This document shows, piece after piece, positions 48,490-60,119 of a stretch of DNA of 64,000 nt. The first letter of the stretch is position 1. Every line of letters begins with the position of its first letter. This DNA is from Escallonia rubra (taxonomy: Eukaryota; Streptophyta; Magnoliopsida; Escalloniales; Escalloniaceae): the NCBI GenBank assembly GCA_033065855.1, contig JAVXUO010003193.1, positions 1-64,000 of the forward strand. Direction: 5' to 3'. Both the position numbers and the translations under genes were made by a program. The notes below the pieces were generated by a model. It made no database searches. It saw only the letters and a program-made list of their open reading frames with translations, and was not told the origin of the DNA.

Positions 48490-49165
48490 ATCTGCAAAAA
48501 TACGGGTTCAGGATAGGTAGCGGTGGCACACGACGCGTAGTGTCGCTGCGATTGTGATCATGGTTGGTGGCGCCGGCAGAATCTGAAGTAGTGGCGACTG
48601 GGGGGACGATTTGGCAGCATGGTGGCAGTGGTAGTGCGGTAGAGGTGGGGGTGTGGAAGGGTGGTTGTGGGGTAGATTTTTGGTTGTCCTTCTCAGGCTG
48701 CTACTGCGAGTAGTTGAGGAGGCAGGGTGGAGTGGGGTTGCAGCTTACGAGTGTGCGGGAGTGGCCGGGCGGTAGGCAATAGAGATGGGCGGAGGAGTTG
48801 CCGAGAGAGAGAGAGAGAGAGGGGGGGGGGGAAAATTAGGGTTTTTGGTTTTAGTGACTTTCAGCGACACCCTTTAGCCGTTGCTCAAAAACCGTCTCTA
48901 AAGATCATAAAATTTTTGAAAATGTAGAGTTTACCAATGGAATGAGTCAGTCAGTAATAACCCATCGTTAAAGCTCTTAAAAAAAAAAAAAATTCTCGAA
49001 AAAAGAAAACTGGAAAAAAGGGAAAAATCAAGAAAATACATAGCGATAGAGTTTCCATCAAGAATTTTCCTTCGGTAAAAGTTTGTCACTAATGTTTTCA
49101 TATAAAGCTTTACAAATGGAAAGTTTTGTCGCTAAAAGTGACTTTTAGCGACGAAATTTGGTTTG
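48490..49165 (-). mobile_element. CACTA terminal fragment (5'-end type)
   Basis: 49165 back to about 48840 carries GTCGCTAAAAG/TTTTAGCGAC repeats. Then come (GA)n (48803-48830) and a GC-rich block (48520-48790), the same order as the 5' end of the CACTA at 57936 but inverted. The CACTA tip itself is missing at 49165. It may be the lost 5' end of a minus-strand element such as CACTA 1, separated by later rearrangement; that link is inference. Confidence 0.6.
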
Positions 49166-50100
49166 GCCTTAAAAGTCCGGTAAAGGGCCTTTTCATGTTT
49201 TGCACCACCAACACTCCACCATATTATGCATCATCTTTTGATATTCCTCTCCACAGAAAAATACCAGTACTCCGTTTGCGGTTGGCCCCTTTAGTTTTTT
49301 TGCAAGACGAAATAGAGAGATAAGGCCATAGAAAATGATGGGCGGCAGCGTGGCAGTACATATATGACGAGTGGGCATTGGCAAAGGCGTGAAGGTTGGT
49401 TACGGTGACCATGACATATGTGAGTCGCAACACGTGTGTGTTGCACGCGCGCACGCACGTGCTTGTGTTTGTGAGTGCGCAAGTCACGTGAGTTTGTGTC
49501 TATATGCAGTATGTTGTTGCGGTGGTGCGACGGTGGTGGTCGCGTGTGCTGTTACGTGGAGGATGTGAGGGTGGCGATGGTGGGGTTGTGTGAAGGTGAT
49601 GATGGTGGGTTTATGTAAGGCCGTGACAGTGGTAGGCCATGGTGGTGGGCTGTGGGTGTACGGTGAAGGTGAAGGTGACAGTGATGGTGGTGGCAGTGTT
49701 GGGCTGTGGTGGTTGTGTGTGCTGTTGAAGGTCGAAGGGTCAAAGTAATAGTAAGTGTAAGTTTTAAGTCTCTGACCCTTAAAAGAAGAACGTGTAAGTT
49801 TTAAGTCTCTGACCCTTAAAAGAAAGTGCAAGTTTTTCCCAATGGAAATGGAAAAATGGCAATAGCTCTCAAGAGCGAAGCGAAGACTTTAATACTTGTC
49901 ATTGATAATTTGGACTCTCACAAGTACGGTCTTAAAATTTAACTGGTAAGTAGCACCAATGCTTGGGGCGTATCCTGCTACATTTGGACTGAAAGTGTAA
50001 AACTAAACAGCCCAACACAATACAAACCTACAGGGGAGAAAAGTTCTTAGCCTTTTAAATAACTTATGCAAGCTTAACGACGTCTTTGACATCTGAAAGA
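49166..50100. other. Non-coding stretch with GTG-rich block and tandem duplication
   Basis: 49500-49730 is rich in GGTGGTGG/GGTGATGGTGG and gives open frames on both strands only because of composition. A 31-bp unit, GTAAGTTTTAAGTCTCTGAC.., is tandemly duplicated at 49755-49820. No gene supported. Confidence 0.6.
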
Positions 50101-51795
50101 CACTGTTTTTTTAATTTTAGGTCCTGAGATGCATATTGTCATAAATCATCGCATGATAACTCACTCTGATATAACTCAAATATAACTCTCAATAATTGGG
50201 AACAACCGGCAATCCCAGTCAAACTGAGAGATTGATAATTATCTTATTATGATTCTAAAAGAGTCCTCAGAGATTGTGACGTAATCCTCAAGGATCCTAA
50301 CACGATCCTAACATTTGGCCCATGACCCAGTCCTACTAGGGGTCTTCTACCTACAGCTATATAAAGTGGACTACCCCTAGGTACGTAGACAATTACACAC
50401 ACAAAGACACAGTCTTTAATGCTTTTTCAGAGTTCCTATCTTGTAGCTACGCTCTGACTTAAGCATCAAAGAGTTTGTCGTGTAGGTCATCGATTCAGGC
50501 TAGGGTTCGAAACATACCTGGAGCATATTTTGAGCAGCAATAGATTAGCGCCATTTGTGGGACCCGCCAACCTAGCCGGTTCACCGAAAAAAACCTCAAT
50601 AGTTGTATCCTAAGCTACCGCCGGTAGTCTAGCCATCGACGGCCCGCTGTCGTCAAACGGTTCTACCACCGTCAAAACAGTCCCAAAAAAAAAGCACCGA
50701 AAGAAAAAGACAGGCCTATCTATCTGCAGGCCACCAAGAGCAACCTTCACGGCCGTACAGCCACCGTGGGGCTGTCGCTACCGCAACAGTTCCGCTGTCG
50801 CCCCATGGGTCAAAACCCTAAATAGTAGCAGCGCCACCGCCACCGCCATCCGCAGCACCTACGTGGGCAGCCCCCATGCCCCACAGCCATCACAGAGTCG
50901 TTCAGTACAACTCTCCAACCTCTATAGCCACAAAAACCAAACAGAGGGGCAACGCCGCCATAACCACGGCCACCACAGTCGACTGCACAGTCGTTGTAAG
51001 GCTGTCAGATCAGCACCAACAACACCAAAAAAAAGATAAGAAAGAGAGATCGCCGCCGCTGTGCGCCGGTGCCACACAGTCACAGCCCCATCGCGCCGTC
51101 CACCATGATAGACAATAATGACGCCTCCAGATGACTGCCACACCAGCCGACATTGTCGCTACCACAGCTAGCGCTAATCGGCACAATCAACGAAATCGAG
51201 CTGCCAAAGGGCGGCATCGTCACCCCCGCTGGCAAGGGGACATACGCCACACATAGCCAATAACTGGCCCACCTCGGCCACCCTTGCTCCAAATCTGCAA
51301 TCAACAACGACGTTTCCACCTTGCCGTCTAGCTTAGCGGTGCCATTAGACACGCGCCGTCGAGATGCCACCACTGTGATTGGCGGCAGTGCCATCAACTC
51401 TGTCATGACCGTGACTAGTGATAGCTCAAATCGGTGCAGTAACGTCGTCGTCTCTTCGCTACCAGCACCAATCTGCGCTACCGCTACCGCTACCGCTAGA
51501 CAAGAACCACTACCGTTCGCCGCCATCTGTAGCAATTGCGGCCGATTTCAAACTCTGCACAAAAGTGTCCTTCACCGACAGAATGACGGCCAAGACCTTG
51601 ACGAGCAATGCCCCCGACATTGCCGCAGGCATCGGCGCCGTCGCCGACTGTGACGTCCTTCACGGTTGCGCTTCATCACCAGGCCAATGATTGATCTCTG
51701 GTCAATGAAATGAAGGCCAGACCAAAAATAAGAGAGAGGTCCATTCTTTCTTTTAATTTTACATCCCCCCTACAAAAATGCATATTTATATATTT

Positions 51796-52144
51796 GACCC
51801 ACCAGGTCTTTTTTATTAGACATACGCCGTACGCTTACCATATTTGTTTTCTATTTTCATTTTCTGTTTTCATTTTCATGATTTTTATATTCAGTTTGAA
51901 AATCCATTCCTGTACTTTTATCATTTTCACAAAAAAAAAATTACCTATTTTTTCTTATATTGGGTTAAGTTTGAGTGAAAAAATTGTTACTATTTGAGTA
52001 ATTTTATCCAAAACGAAAATAAAAAATGATAAAAGTACGCAAAAAAAGAATCTTTTTCATCATCATTGCTAAAACAGAAAACGAATATGGTAAGCGTACG
52101 GGGCATTTTTATAATGCATATTAGATTAAAAGACCTACAGGGTC
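51796..52144. mobile_element. Foldback MITE-like inverted repeat
   Basis: Left arm from GACCCACCAGGTCTTTT to GTACGCTTACCATATTTGTT; the right arm is its inverse (AACGAATATGGTAAGCGTAC to AAAAGACCTACAGGGTC). The arms exceed 60 bp, with an AT-rich 200-bp centre that still shares GTACTTTTATCATTTT in inverse. The target duplication is not obvious. Confidence 0.65.
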
Positions 52145-53244
52145 TCATTAATTCGTGTATGCTACCCGTTCTTTGAAGTATGCGCCACATATTATATTTT
52201 GTGGCATGTCGCTAAAAATTAAGCGACTACGATTCAAAGCGCTAGCAAGCGCCCCAGAGGCTACTTCTCCCACGCGCTCTGTATTACCTTGACCTGTTCA
52301 TTTGGGTCTAGCATTGTCCAATTGCGTCAATTGGCGCAAGCACGTCAGAAGTTAGGGCTCTCAATTACTATGACTTTCAAGCTGACCTGCCACATGTGAT
52401 GCAGTGCACCCTGTCGTCTGACTGACAAAGCCCTAATGGGGGCACGGTGTATGAATATCGATGTTATCTATGTGTTAAAAACATAGTTGCACTTGCATGT
52501 TTGTATGCTTTATTGCTTCAAAGGCTATTTTTTCAGTCACGTACTTTTTCTTGTTGCAAGGGTTTAAACTGCGCCCGTGAGCATTAACAGCGACACATAA
52601 ACCACTTCATAAGCAAGGAACAAATTCACAGCACCTTGCGACTTGAAGTCACGTCTAGGTTTCTACTGCAGCATCCTACCGACTCGGCATTACTTATTGT
52701 CTCGTGACATTCGGTTACACAGTGACCTCAATCAGTGAATCAGAGCATATCGTCAGCCTTTGCTAATAACCATCATTAATATGCTAGTAAAACTGCAGGC
52801 TCAAGCTCATGCAACCAGCAAATTGAATCTAGTTGCTTCTAAGTATATCGATAAACTGTGGCAACTTCTTTATTGATCACCCAGTGATGCTCAGACGGAT
52901 TTAGCATCCTCTATCTCTACTGTTCATCGGTGACATTTTGCTCAGATAGACTCTGTGTCCTCTAGCTTTATATGCTCGTCCAGTTGAGCAGGTGGATTAT
53001 GGTCTTTTACATTGTTCCTACATGTCTTCTTGCGGTCGTGCCCTACATATAGGCTGAAAATTCGGCTTTATGTATCCATGCTTCTCAAAGGCAGGGGGAT
53101 TTATATTTTATGATATCAGCAATATTACGGGCTTAATGCCATGTTACCTCTAAGACAGGAGGGCTTCATAACAGCGGCCATATTACGGGGCTTAGTGCCC
53201 ACGTCTTCTTATTTAACACAATGGCAACAAGTACTTGTTACTTC

Positions 53245-53930
53245 CGTCATCCGCCCTCAAGGGCGCGTACGAGAACTTTAAGTTCCATAAAACCCCAAAG
53301 GGTAATTACATGAGCTTTGCGCTCCATTTGTTCTCAAGGGCACGTACGAGAGCTTTAAGTTTCGTAAAACCCCCGAGGGTATTTACATGAGCTTTGCACT
53401 CTATCGTCCCTAAAGGGCGTGTACGAGAACTTTTAAGTTCCATAAAATTCCCAGGGTATTTACATGAGCTTTGCGCTCCATCCGCCCTCAAGGGCGCTTA
53501 CGAGAACTTTAAGTTTCGTAAAACCCCCAAGGGTATTTACATAAGCTTTGTGCTCCATCTGCCCTCAAGGGCACGCATGAGAACCTATGTTCCGCAAAAC
53601 CCTCGAGCTTTCCACTCTATCTTTGAGAACTCTATGTTCCATCATATCCCCAAGGGTATTTACATGAGCTTTGCGCTTCATCCGCCCTCAAGGCCGAGTA
53701 TGATAACTTTAAGTTCCATAAAACTCCATAGGGTATTTACATGAGCTTTGCACTCCATCCGCCCTCAAGGGCGCGTACGAGAACTTACATGAGCTTTACG
53801 CTCCACCCGCCCTCAACGGTGCATACTAGAACTTTAAGTTTTGCAAAACCCCAAGGGTATTTACGTGAGCTCTATGCTCTATCAGCTCTTAAGGGTGCTT
53901 GCCAGAACTCTACGTTCCAATAGCCCCCAA
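53245..53930. repeat. Minisatellite of about 78-bp units
   Basis: Eight to nine diverged units containing CCGCCCTCAAGGGCGCGTAC, GAGAACTTTAAGTTCCATAA and GGGTATTTACATGAGCTTTG. Open frames on both strands follow from the unit not containing stops. Such arrays are known in noncoding parts of Tat-type gypsy elements. Confidence 0.9.
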
Positions 53931-54179
53931 GGGCGGTGGCTCAATGGACGAACACCCCCGAGGGTGACAGAATAAAGCTCGAGTTCAATCCAAACGGTTT
54001 AGCTACAGCTCTAACCCGTGAAACGGTAAAGACTCTGTGGGACTTCATCACCCCACCACTCTTTGTCAATTCAAAACCCAGCCAAGCGTGGGTGCGAGGC
54101 TTCTTTGTCAGCTCTTAGTTGATGATAAGAGTTCGCGTCAAAGTAAAATGCAAGCATGATGTAGTCAGCTTAAGCTAAT

Positions 54180-54546
54180 TATTGGATTGAATGTGTGATT
54201 TTTTTTACTTTTTATTGCATTGAGCATTTGAGAATTGAGAATTGAGATTGTTGACGGAGGATGAGACCCAATTGGATTCAGGTACCTGTTAGTTAGCACG
54301 GACACAGACACCACGTCCGATCGACGGTGTATGGCATTTAAAAAATAAATCAATGTAGGCCGATGTGTCCGGAGGTGCGTGACGGTAGGTGTCGGACACG
54401 TGTCCAGAGGTGTCGGACACGTGTCGGTACATATCGACACCCTATAAAAGCTGTCAGAATTGAGATTGTTGGTTGTGCATTGAATTTAGGTTAATTAGGT
54501 TAACGCGACATTTTTAGCACCCCTGTAATCTCATTGTGGCTCCAGG
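54180..54546. mobile_element. hAT element fragment with right end
   Basis: Matches 61780-62200, including an inner GTGTCGGACACGTGTC-rich block (54295-54440), and the inverse of the left half of the hAT at 43273. It ends TCATTGTGGCTCCAG, the inverse of the hAT tip. The left part is missing. It sits directly in front of CACTA 2 coding sequence. Confidence 0.75.
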
Positions 54547-54767
54547 ACGACGAGTCTAGTGATGAAGATGACAATGATTCCCAAACTGAAAATGATTGAC
54601 TTGTAATGTTGTAACATGTTCTAAAAAAATGTAGTAACATTTTAGAACTTGGTTCATATTGATGTGTTTTTGCACCTCCGTTCATATATATTGTGCCGCT
54701 GATGATTTCTGCCAAATTATTATTTTTAATGTGTTAATGTCTTTGCAATTTATCTACGAAGTCAGAT

Positions 54768-56381
54768 ATGGATAGGATACAGGCTATTCGTGGCCGAGGT
54801 GGACGCCGAGCTGCTTCCTCCCCGGTGGGTCCCACCTCGTCATCACCCACTGATGACGAGGCACAGAGTGCTCGCGTACAACAGACAGGCCCCAGCTCCA
54901 GCCCCAGCCGTCGCCCCAGCCCCACGCAGATTCATCCCACACGCGCTTTGATTTTGCTTCTTCCGTGGGTTCTACCTCAGGTATAGTTGATAACGGTGTT
55001 TAGTCAATTTTTGCTAGCCTTATATTTAAAGTATATTTGAACTGTATTAACGTTGTCTGTATTTGAACTGTATTAATTTTAGCTAGCCAGACACACGGGG
55101 TACGCATCGACCCCCAGCGTAAACAGAGAGTTACGCTCACCCAGGAGGGCCAGTAAGTAAAAAAAATCACATCATGCATTATATTTAAATTTTTAGGGTG
55201 TTAATTTATATTTGAACTGTATTAATTAATTTATTTACTTCTTTGGCAGGATCTTGGAGAATCATGTGAGGACGAAGATCGGCGTTCTTGTGAAGGACCG
55301 ATTCTTCGAGCCACGCCTGTACTGGAAGGACCGGGATACCGCTGCGATGGAGTCCATATGGGAGGAGTGGCTGGTACGTTGAAGTGTTTTTTTCTGCGAT
55401 AGTATTTGTTTAATTAGAATTTAGTATTTAAAGTAATTTGTGTTATTGAATGCCTTGTATGAGGGGTTCACGCTTGACTCGCCTGATCAGCAGGCGCTGG
55501 GGCGGCATGCCTTCTTTGCTTACATCGGCAAGAATTACCGCCAATGGCTCCATAACGCACGGGACCGGGCTAAGAAGAAGCTGCTCGATGGTGCCCCGAT
55601 GACGGAGATGAAGACATATCCCCACATTGGATATCTCCGACTGTATGGGGGGAGATGATAGATCGGTGGGTTGCGGATCTAGGCTGGGATGCCAAGAGTA
55701 AGAGCGGGGCCGAGAACAGACAGAACAGAGGTCCGACGCACACAGGGGGGTCAGTGGCAGACGACATCGTCTGACACATGAATGCGGTCCAACACCCGGA
55801 TTTGGAAGAGGATGAGGTCATAGCTCTGACGTATAATCAGACGAACGTGCAGAAGAAGGACAAGGAAGAGGCGCACCGGGCGGGCGACTATGTTTCGGAT
55901 ATTGCTCGGCGAATCGATGTAAGTCAATTTGTTTAAGTTAATTTTTTGTTTTATTCAATGTTTGTTACGTTAATTAATGCACTAACATATCTTTAAATCA
56001 TTGTTCTTGCATGCCTCGTATGAACAGCTTAGGGGGTCTGAGCAGCAGTCCGGACAGCCATAAGCGTCCACTAGTACGGGTGCGAGTACTAGGGCGTTGA
56101 AGCAATGACTGGATACACCGGAGGTCGTCAATCGGCTGAAAGGCCGCATACGCGGCCTGCCTAGCATGACTGCAGTTGCCGTGACAGGATCGTCCCCACC
56201 CCTCGTTACTCCTCCACAGACACTGGCTACTCCGCGTCCGTTGGCCGAAGAGGAGATCCAACGCATTGCTACGGTGGTGTTGAGGATGATCAGGGAGCAG
56301 GATCAGCGGGACACCCTTGCTGGACATGCCGAGCAGGCCCCGGATCAGCAGGATCCAGATCCGGGACTCGGCAACCCCTGA
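54768..56381 (+). pseudogene. Transposase_24-like accessory gene of CACTA 2
   Basis: It starts Met-Asp-Arg-Ile-Gln-Ala-Ile-Arg and has a Ser/Pro-rich N-terminus. Exons end in plausible donors (54980 GTATAG, 55153 GTAAGT, 55374 GTACGT). The middle exon (about 55250-55374) reads RTKIGVLVKDRFFEPRLYW, and a later block carries Gly-Gly-Ser...Asp-Ile-Val...His-Met plus DLEEDEVIALTYNQTNVQKK, characteristic of the En/Spm accessory family. It ends DQQDPDPGLGNP before TGA at 56379. Frames shift in at least two places (near 55660 and 55775), so this copy is broken. Confidence 0.75.
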
Positions 56382-56634
56382 TGAGCCACTTCTCATGCCC
56401 GATCCTAGCTTGTCCCCCTCACCCGACTTGTACTTTTCTCCCCTCCCCTAACCGGCTGTATCTGGTTCCCGGCTTTTACATTATGAGTTTTTTTTATAAT
56501 AAATATTTTTTATGATTGATTATATATAGTTGTTTGTGTCTTGAGTATTGTGCGTTGTTGTTGAGGATTGAATTTTTTATTACAGGTTTGAGCATTAGAA
56601 AAATAAAAATATATATTTAAAAAAAAAATAACTT

Positions 56635-56984
56635 TTAGCGATGGATTAATTCCGTCGCTAAAAGTGTACTTAATTATAAGCTTTTTAGCGACGAAATATT
56701 CCGTCATTAAAAAATCTCATTTAGCGACAAAAAATTTTGTCGCTAATTTTTTTTTCCCGTCATTAATTTCACAAAAAAAGGAAATAAATTAAAATACGTA
56801 AAATAGAATTAGCGTCGGAAATTCCGTCGCAAAAAGTTCAATATTAGACGACGGATTTTAAAATTCCGTCGCAAAACTTTTAGTAACGGGCTTTTATACG
56901 AGAGACTTTAAGCGATCGATCTCCTGTAGCTAAAAGTTTTAGCGACCGATTTTCCCGTCGCTAAAAGCCTTATTCATTGTAGTA
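56635..56984. repeat. 3' subterminal repeats of CACTA 2
   Basis: Around ten copies of TTTTAGCGAC(G/C)GA and its inverse, often paired head to head as (TCCGTCGCTAAAAGTG). It ends at the element tip. Confidence 0.88.
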
Positions 56985-57935
56985 TAAGTAGAGAAAGAGT
57001 TCTTCTCCCGCAACCAGTTTGGAGAGGAGTGGAGGGGATGTTAGATATTCCTTCAGGGCATCAAAGGAAGTTTGACACTCGACCATCCATTCGAAATTTT
57101 TGATACTCTTCAAAGCCTTGAAGAACGGAAGACAACGTTCAGCTGATTTGGAAAGGAATCGACTGAGAGCAGCTACTCACCCTGTTAAGACTTGTACTTC
57201 CTTGACCCTCCTTGGCGCGACCATTTCCTGAATTGCTCTTATCTTTTCAGAGTTGGCTTCAATTCCTCTTTGTGATACCATAAACCCTAAGAATTTACTG
57301 GACAATACTCCAAACGCACACTTGGTAGGGTTAAGGCGCATGCGGTATGTTCCTTGGCCTGAAGGCTCTTGACGAGCATGTCGTCGACATTGACTTCCAT
57401 ATTCTTTCCAATGAGGGGTTGAAAAATTTTGTCGACCAGCCTCTGGTAGGTGGCGCCGGTATTCTTCAATCTGAATGGCATGACCTTGTAACAAAAAAGG
57501 CCTTGATCCGTTATGAACTCCTTTTTTGCTACATCATCTTCGTGCATTCAGATTTGATTGTACCTAGAGAAGGCATCCATGAAGCTGAGCAATTCATGTC
57601 CTGACGTGGCATCGATCAACGTATCTATACGTGGCAACGGGTAGCTATCTTTGGGACATGCCTTGCTCAGATCCGTGTAGTCAATTCATATTATCCACTT
57701 TCCCGTCCCGGCCTTCGGGACCATGACTACATTGGCTACCCAGTCGGGATAGTCAATTTCCTTTATGAAATCGGCCTCCAAAAGTTTTTCAACTTCCTTT
57801 TTTATGATCAGTTGCCGTTCAGGCACAAAAGGCCGTTTCTTCTACTTAACTGACTTATGCCTGGGGTCGACCGAGAGTCGATGAGTATCACAGATGGGTC
57901 TATCCCAGGCATATCTACAGTGCTCCATGCAAAAA
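56985..57935 (-). mobile_element. Ty3/gypsy (Tat-type) reverse transcriptase fragment
   Basis: A fossil. The minus-strand frames show RT blocks (FCYKVMPFRLKNTGATYQRL and a VDDMLVKS catalytic box near 57390) and the following region down to about 57180. It is bounded on the left by the 3' tip of CACTA 2 and on the right by the 5' tip of CACTA 3, so both CACTAs inserted into the same old element. It has several breaks. Confidence 0.85.
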
Positions 57936-58250
57936 CACTACAAGAAAAGAGGGATTTAGTGACGGACTTTTAGCGATGGAAAAAACCGAAAATTCGTCGG
58001 TAAAAATATTTAACGACGGAACACTCTGTCGTTAAAACGTTTTACCGACGTATTTTCATCGACGGTTTTTTACCGACGAAAAGTACCGCCAATAAATATT
58101 TTATAGGTTTTTTTAATTTTCGATGATTTTCAAAAACATAGAGGCGACGGAATAATTCCGTTGGTAAAAATTCCTGTCGGTGAAAGTAGGGTTTTTCTGA
58201 CAGACTTTTACCAACGGGTGTGTTCCGTCGGTAAAGGTCTTAAAAACACA
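57936..58250. repeat. 5' subterminal repeats of CACTA 3
   Basis: Copies of GACGGACTTTTAGCGATGG, TTTACCGACG and GTCGGTAAA in both orientations. The variant ACCGACG distinguishes it from CACTA 1 and 2. Confidence 0.88.
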
Positions 58251-60119
58251 GATCCCCTTCTGCTTTTCTTTCTCCCGTTTCTCTCTATCTCTATCTCTAT
58301 TAACTCTCACCGGTGATATTTCCTCAGTCGCCATCCCCAGCAACCCAGCCCCCGACGGAATATAGCCTGCCACCGCCACCGACGCCGCCATTGCCGCCCA
58401 CTTCAAAATCGAAGGATCGCCGCCGCCACTGCCGCTGATCTTTCTTGCAGTCTCTTGATTTTCAGGTAGGTTTTGCACCAGTTTTTCATATCCATTTGCA
58501 CCCTTTTAACGAATTTACTTGTAATTATAACTATGCAATGCAACAATGTGTCTGCTTGTTTAGCAATTTGAGGTTCTTTTTGGCTTAACCTAGATTTGTG
58601 CCCAGAGGAACAATGGTAAGAAACCCAAATTCAGGGCTTCTGCTTAATCTCACTCCCTACCAACTTCAGCTTATACATGCTTTAATGTGAGTTTCTGTTT
58701 GTGCTTGCTCTACTTGAAGATTCAGATGTTGGTTAATTACTTTGATATATAGGATCTTGTTAGCCCGTTCATGGTCCCTAGCCTAGCTCAGCTCGACCCA
58801 CAGCCCACGCGATCTCCTAAGGTTTCGAGAACCTCTATGTTCTTGGAATTTTACTTGGGTAAACGTTCATTGTATAATTTTTTGTAAGCTAAGATAGAAT
58901 AAAGTAAGTTCTTGGATTAACCTCAAAACTTGTGCAATTGACTAATCTTAATACACATGCTGCATGTGGGAGACTGTGTCTACATCCCAAAGCCAAGCTG
59001 TGTGTCTTCACAATTCAAGGTTCGTAGCAAATAATAAGGTTCATAGTTTTGGCTCTTCTTTTCTGGGTTCTTACTGTGTAAACGATTGGTTTTACACGGT
59101 TGAGTGATTGAAATGAGTCTAGTGATCAACTAAGTTGTTCCGTGGGAATTTGTTTCTTGATTGCAATTGATTGGAAAGTTACCGCTAGATCTCTAGTAAA
59201 GGATAGAGAAATTGCTCTTTCAGTTCTAGTTTTAGCTAATGCAGATTGTGATCACGTTCCAAAGCCTTTTTGCTTGTAATTGAAAAGGTATAAACTTTAT
59301 TTATGATGCAAAGTATGGACTAAACCCTGAAAATCTTTATGTGCCATGTTCAACAACCAGTAGAGAAAGCTATTACACCACCATAAATCATGATCAGCTA
59401 CAGGGTAAAGTTGGGCACATCGTGGCCTACCCTGTTACATTTGTCTCGTAAGCTAGTTCAAAATGTGAGTCTGAAATAAAGTTCTCACCGTCTTAACATC
59501 TTCATAGTATATCTTGAGAATAGAACTTATAGGTTATAACTCTATTAGCCCTTCGATCACTATTTTAGTATTACCAACATTCAAGGCCTGAAACTTTTTT
59601 ACCAGCCATATAGCATGTGTCGCTGCTGCATCCACCTTGGTGTCTTCAATGACTGGTATTCGTCTGCCCTCAACTCAGCAGATCCTACCAGCTGAACAAA
59701 ACTGAGCGCTGCCTGATGACCCACCGTACTTATTATTTGCCCATAACAAGCAAAAACGCTGGATGTCACACATGCTGATAGTTAGACAAGGCGTGTCTAT
59801 GGTTAAGCTGAAAATGCTGGGGTTGGGAATTTTGTAGGGAAAGCTGAGGGCATAATTTTGTATATATGAGATGTAAATAAAAGGAAAATCTTTACACGAG
59901 TCTTTTTCTCACCTCTTTTTGAGGGGTTTTTGGGGTATAGTTGAGTTCAAAATTCAGTAGCAGTAGCTAATTTCGATTATGATACGTCCTTTGCAACTAC
60001 TTCAGGTAACCTATCTATACTATTGGTTGTAGATCTATGTCGAGGTCAAGGTTTGAAAAGCAGCTAAGCCAATATGTTTTATAGGTAATTCTTTCATGTT
60101 AGACAGTTTCAATCGACAT
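58251..60119 (+). other. Leader of CACTA 3, no gene recognised
   Basis: The first 200 bp are pyrimidine-rich, then GCC-rich, as often seen at the transcription start of CACTA elements. A possible donor, CAGGTAGGTTTTG, lies at 58465. The rest is AT-rich without a supported ORF longer than about 60 codons. Confidence 0.5.

Larger units (their letters stand above)
50103..54179 (+). mobile_element. Ty3/gypsy (Tat-type) LTR and noncoding internal DNA
   Basis: A fossil. An LTR-like segment (about 50103-50535) has a TATATAAAG box at about 50360 and a GACTTAAGCATCAAAGAG segment typical of Tat LTRs. It is followed by GATTAGCGCCATTTGTGGGA, the usual start of the internal region. Beyond it lie GC-rich low-complexity DNA (50550-51690), a foldback element (51796-52144) and a minisatellite (53245-53930). 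No pol genes are seen. Borders are approximate. Confidence 0.6.
54547..56984 (+). mobile_element. Coding CACTA element 2, 3' part
   Basis: It begins with an acidic tail ESSDEDDNDSQTEND and a stop near 54597, probably the end of a TNP2/DUF4216 protein. The Transposase_24-like gene follows (54768-56381), then subterminal TTTTAGCGAC repeats (56635-56970) and the tip CATTGTAGTA at 56984 (a variant of the usual TTGTAGTG). The left part is replaced by an hAT fragment. Confidence 0.8.

Noticed and set aside
49484-49831. His/Thr/Pro-rich frames on the minus strand
   Set aside because: Compositional artefact of the GGTGGTGG tract; no domain and no support from flanking signals.
50870-51690. Overlapping open frames in GC-rich DNA downstream of the Tat LTR
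   Set aside because: Low-complexity GCC/ACC DNA open in three frames on both strands, with no gag or other motif. Treated as noncoding internal DNA.
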